Source of the DNA: Paenibacillus albicereus
Lineage (GTDB): Bacteria; Bacillota; Bacilli; Paenibacillales; Paenibacillaceae
Reading direction: 5' to 3'
Assembly (NCBI RefSeq): GCF_012676905.1
Contig: NZ_CP051428.1
Location: forward strand, 2,008,001 to 2,072,000
Length of the DNA: 64,000 bases
Of this stretch, positions 60,831 to 64,000 are shown in pieces. Numbering within the stretch: the stretch's first letter is position 1; each line of letters opens with the position of its first letter. The position numbers and the translations under genes were made by a program. A model generated the notes under the pieces. That model did not search any database, had not been told where the DNA came from, and saw only the letters and a list, made by a program, of their open reading frames with translations.

Positions 60831-60840
60831 GGAATGGCCT

Positions 60841-60862
60841 GGGATTCGTGAGAATCCCTTTT
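60841..60862 (+). terminator. Terminator after csoR1
   Basis: GGGATT and AATCCC with loop CGTGAG, followed by TTTTGTTT, 10 bases after the csoR1 stop. Confidence 0.75.
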
Positions 60863-60876
60863 GTTTGGATTCAAAA

Positions 60877-60896
60877 ATAGGGTTGGGGGGTAATGT
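60877..60896. promoter_or_regulatory. Additional CsoR-like G-tract site
   Basis: AATAGGGTTGGGGGGTAATG resembles the operators at the other promoters and lies 11 bases upstream of the csoR2 -35 box. Possible second operator. Confidence 0.5.
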
Positions 60897-60906
60897 AAAA
60901 TAAGTG

Positions 60907-60938
60907 TTGACACATATAGTATAGGGGGGTATACTATA
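60907..60938 (+). promoter_or_regulatory. csoR2-copZA promoter with palindromic CsoR operator
   Basis: A consensus TTGACA (60907-60912) and TATACT (60930-60935), spacer 17, overlap the perfect dyad TATAGTATA-GGGGGG-TATACTATA (60915-60938). A repressor on this site would cover the -10 box. It is the best CsoR-type operator in the window. Confidence 0.8.
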
Positions 60939-60957
60939 AATCAAGGAGGTGCTGACG

Positions 60958-61287
60958 ATGGACGTTATGGAAGTGAAGGCTGAAGAAGCATGCTGTTCGT
61001 CCGAAGATGGCCGAAGAAGTCACCATTCACTTGCCGTAAAGTCGGACCTGACCGTTCGCCTAAATCGTATTGAAGGGCAAATTCGCGGTGTGAAAGGCCT
61101 CATTGATAAAGACACTTATTGCGATCAGGTGTTAAATCAGATCGCCGCCATCCAAGCTGCACTAAACGGCGTGCGAAAAGTTCTTTTAACAGGACACCTT
61201 AAAGAGTGTGTGGTGGAGCGCATCCAACAAGGCGATGCCGAAGTCGTAGATGAGCTGCTGCAGACCATTCAAAAGCTGATGAAATAA
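60958..61287 (+). CDS. csoR: CsoR-type copper-sensing repressor, copy 2
   Basis: 109 residues from ATG 60958 after AAGGAGG. Helices LTVRLNRIEGQIRGVKGLIDKDTYCDQVLNQI and TGHLKECVVERI carry the Cu(I) ligands Cys, His, Cys. An N-terminal CCSSEDGRRSHHS tail resembles that of copy 1. The two copies share most of the helix 1-2 sequence, so both should bind related operators. Originally it probably led a csoR-copZ-copA operon, now interrupted by IS110. Confidence 0.92.
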   Translation: MDVMEVKAEEACCSSEDGRRSHHSLAVKSDLTVRLNRIEGQIRGVKGLIDKDTYCDQVLNQIAAIQAALNGVRKVLLTGHLKECVVERIQQGDAEVVDELLQTIQKLMK

Positions 61288-61473
61288 AAACCAATAAACA
61301 GTCAAAGTCCAGCGGTATGATGTCAAGCCCCTGATCCGTTAGATCTGGAAATTTTCTTGGCTGTAAAGCGTATCAGTCACGAAAAATAGGCACATCCAAT
61401 CAAACCCAGTCGAAAATCAAGCATAATTCCAGATTTTAACTGGGAAATTGCATGGACTTTAGCAAAGGAGGCG

Positions 61474-62718
61474 TTAATCCTTCGCGGGCGTCACCTTCCT
61501 TCGCGGCGTATAGAGTTGGCCGTTGCGTAGCAGCACATCGACCAGACGCACAAGCTTTCTTGCCGTTAAGACGAGGGCGCGTTTGTGTTGGTGCTTGGGT
61601 ACTTCCTTGTATTTCTTCCGGTAGTACGCGCCGAATTCTTCATCGCGGTTCTTCACCGAGTTGGCAGCTTCAACCAGGTAATAGCGAAGGAATCGGTTGC
61701 CGGATTTGATGCGTTTCGTATCCTCGGCTTCAAACGGTCCAGATTGGTGCCTGCGCCAGGTCAGGCCTGCGTATTTGGCTACAGCGGCCTGATCGCCGAA
61801 GCGGTCGATGTCGCCAATTTCCGCGAGAATGCCGGCGGCGTACACCCGATCGATGCCCGGGATCGAACGCAAGCATTTGGCGCCAGGGATGCCGTCCAGA
61901 ATCCGCTCAATGGCCTTGTCTAGGTCCTTCAGCTGGGACTGGATGCTGCGAATCGCTTGAATGGACGTGCCGAGCACCAGGTCGATGGAATCCTCGACGA
62001 CTTTCCCAAGGCGGTACGAGGCGCGAGCGGCTTTCTGAATGCAGCGCGCGACATTCTCGGGGTCAGGGAAGCGATTGCGCCCCTTGTCCCGCAGATAGTC
62101 AGCTAGATCAGCGACCTCCATGGTCGCGATGTCATCGAGACTATACTTCTCGGAGAGCATCTCCATGAGCGCATGACCGAATACGGAGCTCTCCACTTCG
62201 GTGGTAAAGGCGTTGCATTTGTAGAACAGGTTTTGCAAGAAATATTGCTTCTCGCGGGTCAGGTTGTGGATCAGGTGAAACCGCATGCGCGTCAGGCGCT
62301 GGAGCGCAACGTACTGCTCCTGCATGACGACGGTGGTCGTCAGCCTGCCGAAACGAAGGCGGTCCGCGATGACCCAGGCATCGAGGCGGTCGGTCTTATC
62401 CAGATCCGAGTAAGCTTCCCTGAACTTGCTGACCAGCTTCGGATTGATGGTGAAGACTTTGGCTTTGCGCTTCTGCAGCGCGGCATCCTGATGCATGTAC
62501 ATCGCCGGATGCCAGCTATAGACCGATGTCGCTTCCAGACCAATATGGATCTCGGATGACACGTGCTTGTCCGCTGCAGCAACAATACGATCACGCAGAT
62601 AGGATGCGCCTTCGAGATTGTTTTTTACGGTGAGCGTCTCGAGCTTGTCGCCATCCGAATTCATGAAACACGCTTCCAGTTCTTGCGAACTGACGTCAAT
62701 ACCGACAAACAGCTTCAA
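61474..62718 (-). CDS. IS110-family transposase (DEDD)
   Basis: 414 residues from TTG 62718, 9 bases after GAGGAGG; the upstream extension to 62793 is outside the family. The N-terminal RuvC-like domain has D8 (VGIDVS), E62 (GLEATS), D110 and D113 (KTDRLDAWV). The C-terminal Transposase_20 domain has IPGIDRVYAAGILAEIGDI and a conserved Ser in KRIKSGNRFLRYYL. All catalytic residues look intact. IS110 enzymes use a bridge RNA from the element's non-coding end. The gene runs opposite to the csoR and copZA genes. Confidence 0.93.
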   Translation of the reverse strand: MKLFVGIDVSSQELEACFMNSDGDKLETLTVKNNLEGASYLRDRIVAAADKHVSSEIHIGLEATSVYSWHPAMYMHQDAALQKRKAKVFTINPKLVSKFREAYSDLDKTDRLDAWVIADRLRFGRLTTTVVMQEQYVALQRLTRMRFHLIHNLTREKQYFLQNLFYKCNAFTTEVESSVFGHALMEMLSEKYSLDDIATMEVADLADYLRDKGRNRFPDPENVARCIQKAARASYRLGKVVEDSIDLVLGTSIQAIRSIQSQLKDLDKAIERILDGIPGAKCLRSIPGIDRVYAAGILAEIGDIDRFGDQAAVAKYAGLTWRRHQSGPFEAEDTKRIKSGNRFLRYYLVEAANSVKNRDEEFGAYYRKKYKEVPKHQHKRALVLTARKLVRLVDVLLRNGQLYTPRRKVTPAKD

Positions 62719-63000
62719 AATAGAATTCCTCCTCTCTATAGGGGATTCAGGGAATGGACGCTCCGGGATGCCTCCGGCGCACACGCAGATCAATCACCCT
62801 CGCCTATAAGAACACGCTTCGGTCCATGAGCTGCCCCGGTTTGCTAAGCCGGGCATGGGGTGTCGAAGGGAACGGCCAGCGGGTCAGAAGCTCAGACGCG
62901 TACCGGAGAAACAGACTTTGGATGTAGACGATGCTACAGGAGACAAAAGAATTTCCCCGAATGGACCCTACGTTCCATTGTCCAGAGGCATGCCGGAAAG
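62719..63000 (-). mobile_element. Non-coding end of the IS110 element, candidate bridge RNA region
   Basis: A gene-free 280-base stretch upstream of the transposase. It contains a hairpin TGCCCCGGTTT/AAGCCGGGCA (62832-62855) and short repeats such as GAATGGACGCT and GAATGGACCCT. For IS110 elements, a structured bridge RNA specifying target and donor loops is encoded upstream of the transposase. The exact ends of the element are not marked by inverted repeats, so boundaries are approximate. Confidence 0.55.
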
Positions 63001-63127
63001 TCCAGTCCCATTTCAATTTTCAAAGAACGAAGCACTGGGAATTTGGAAGGCGTTTTCCAGCTCCCTCGGGGGCTGGAAGCTAGCCTTCAAAAGCTTTCAA
63101 AACATACTATACGAGGAGAATGAATCC

Positions 63128-63328
63128 ATGAAAAATGTAACGTTGAAAGTTGAAGGTATGTCTTGCGGACACTGTGTCAATTCGATTGAAGGGGCTTTGA
63201 AAACAATTGGGGCAAGCGGCAAAGTCGATCTCTCGGGAGGAACGGTAGCTGTAGCGTACGATGAAAGCCAACTGACGATAACTGCCATTAAGGAAGCTAT
63301 TGAAGAACAAGGATACGACGTAGTGTAA
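63128..63328 (+). CDS. copZ: CopZ copper chaperone
   Basis: 66 residues, one HMA domain with the Cu(I) motif GMSCGHCVN at residues 11-19. It carries Cu(I) in the cytosol to CopA. ATG 63128 follows GAGGAG by 9 bases. It lies 29 bases before copA. The IS110 element separates it from csoR2 and its operator, so it may now depend on read-through or on a promoter within the IS end. Confidence 0.92.
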   Translation: MKNVTLKVEGMSCGHCVNSIEGALKTIGASGKVDLSGGTVAVAYDESQLTITAIKEAIEEQGYDVV

Positions 63329-63357
63329 CGAATCGGAAAAGAAACGAGGTGTTCGTG

Positions 63358-64000
63358 ATGGAAGCAGTCAGGCTGGAAACGGAGCAAACGTCCCTGCAAT
63401 TAACCGGTATGACATGCGCCGCTTGCGCAAACCGGATTGAGAAGGGACTCAATAATCTCGAAGGCGTGACGGAAGCGAACGTGAACTTTGCCCTGGAACG
63501 GGCGACGGTTACGTACGATCCGAAAAAAGTAAATGTCGCGCAAATGGAACAAAGCATTCAAAAACTCGGCTACGGTACGGCAAAAGAAGTCGTTGATTTC
63601 AAACTGGAAGGCATGACCTGCGCGGCTTGCGCGAATAAGATTGAGAAAGGCCTTGGAAAATTGCCCGGCGTCACGAACGCTTCCGTTAACTTCGCGATGG
63701 AAACCGCTCGGGTCGAGTACAACGCGGCCGATGTATCTATCTCCGATATGCAGCAACGCGTGGAAAAGCTGGGCTATAAAGCGATACCGAAGCAAGACGA
63801 AGCCAATCCTTCGGAGCATCGCGAGAAAGCCATTTCACAACAAAAGCGCAAACTGCTCATCTCCGCCGTTCTTTCGCTGCCGCTGCTCTGGTCCATGGTC
63901 AGCCACTTTTCGTTCTTATCCTGGATCTGGATGCCGGAGCTCTTCATGAATCCGTGGTTTCAATTGGCGTTGGCTACACCAGTTCAATTTTACATTGGCA
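63358..64000 (+). CDS. copA: CopA copper-exporting P1B-type ATPase (5' part)
   Basis: The first 214 residues are visible, and the frame runs off the window. Two HMA domains each have a copper site: GMTCAACAN at 17-25 and GMTCAACAN at about 87-95. A helical linker then leads to the first membrane helix (LLISAVLSLPLLWSMVSHFSFL). This matches CopA, which exports Cu(I). The motifs CPC, DKTGT and others would lie downstream. AACGAGGTG precedes ATG 63358. Confidence 0.93.
   Translation, partial: MEAVRLETEQTSLQLTGMTCAACANRIEKGLNNLEGVTEANVNFALERATVTYDPKKVNVAQMEQSIQKLGYGTAKEVVDFKLEGMTCAACANKIEKGLGKLPGVTNASVNFAMETARVEYNAADVSISDMQQRVEKLGYKAIPKQDEANPSEHREKAISQQKRKLLISAVLSLPLLWSMVSHFSFLSWIWMPELFMNPWFQLALATPVQFYIG

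Noticed and set aside
55655-64000. Right attachment site (attR) within the window
   Set aside because: I found no repeat of the tRNA-Leu 3' end in this stretch, though this was by eye only.
1-64000. CRISPR array or rRNA genes
   Set aside because: No regularly spaced direct repeats of 25-40 bases and no rRNA-like sequence were seen.

Overview
The window looks like a Paenibacillus-type Firmicute chromosome. The host part (1-10.6 kb) is GC-rich, with spaced AGGAGG-type ribosome sites, several TTG/GTG starts and typical Bacillales genes (PspA, a CotSA-like glycosyltransferase, YkvI, Xpt). No species name is readable from the sequence.

Layout. (1) 1-9.8 kb: host genes, namely an AI-2E-type exporter, pspA plus a DUF4178 partner, a metallophosphoesterase, a HAD phosphatase, a diguanylate cyclase, a glycosyltransferase, a YkvI-like carrier, xanthine phosphoribosyltransferase and three small hypothetical genes. 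(2) 9.85-10.65 kb: a tRNA-Leu(CAG) array with two intact genes, a decapitated pseudo-tRNA, and a fourth intact gene that alone encodes CCA and touches the integrase gene. (3) 10.65-55.65 kb: an integrative and conjugative element (ICE). It holds the integrase and excisionase-like protein, a two-gene Shedu-type (DUF4263) candidate defence cassette, parA and a parB split by an exactly definable group II intron, a Tad/Flp-like pilus or secretion locus with pilin-like proteins and large secreted proteins, a 2406-residue methylase-helicase whose linker overlaps a tnpV gene in another frame, a primase-like protein, a candidate oriT, MobC, relaxase, PcfB, a VirD4 coupling protein, Maff2/VirB6-like membrane proteins, PrgI and VirB4. 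(4) 55.7-64 kb: AT-richer cargo, with a serine recombinase, a Met/His-rich multicopper oxidase lipoprotein, a DUF1259 remnant, a DHA2 efflux pump, two csoR genes, an IS110 element, copZ and the 5' part of copA. No second copy of the tRNA-Leu 3' end was found after 10.65 kb, so the right end of the element probably lies beyond the window and the copper genes are probably ICE cargo.

How it fits together. ParA/ParB, the methylase-helicase and the primase would maintain and process element DNA. MobC and the relaxase would nick at oriT, VirD4 would deliver the complex, and VirB4, PrgI, VirB6-like and Maff2 would form the channel. The Tad-like ATPase, platform, pilins and large secreted proteins could supply surface contact between Gram-positive mating cells, which is an inference. 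The Shedu-like pair would act against competing DNA. The copper genes would give a selectable benefit, controlled by CsoR repressors whose G-rich operators are visible at three promoters.

The strongest candidates for undescribed biology are the ICE-borne Tad-like apparatus, the membrane-protein/Shedu pair, the tnpV gene overprinted inside the helicase gene, and the rearranged tRNA-Leu attachment region.
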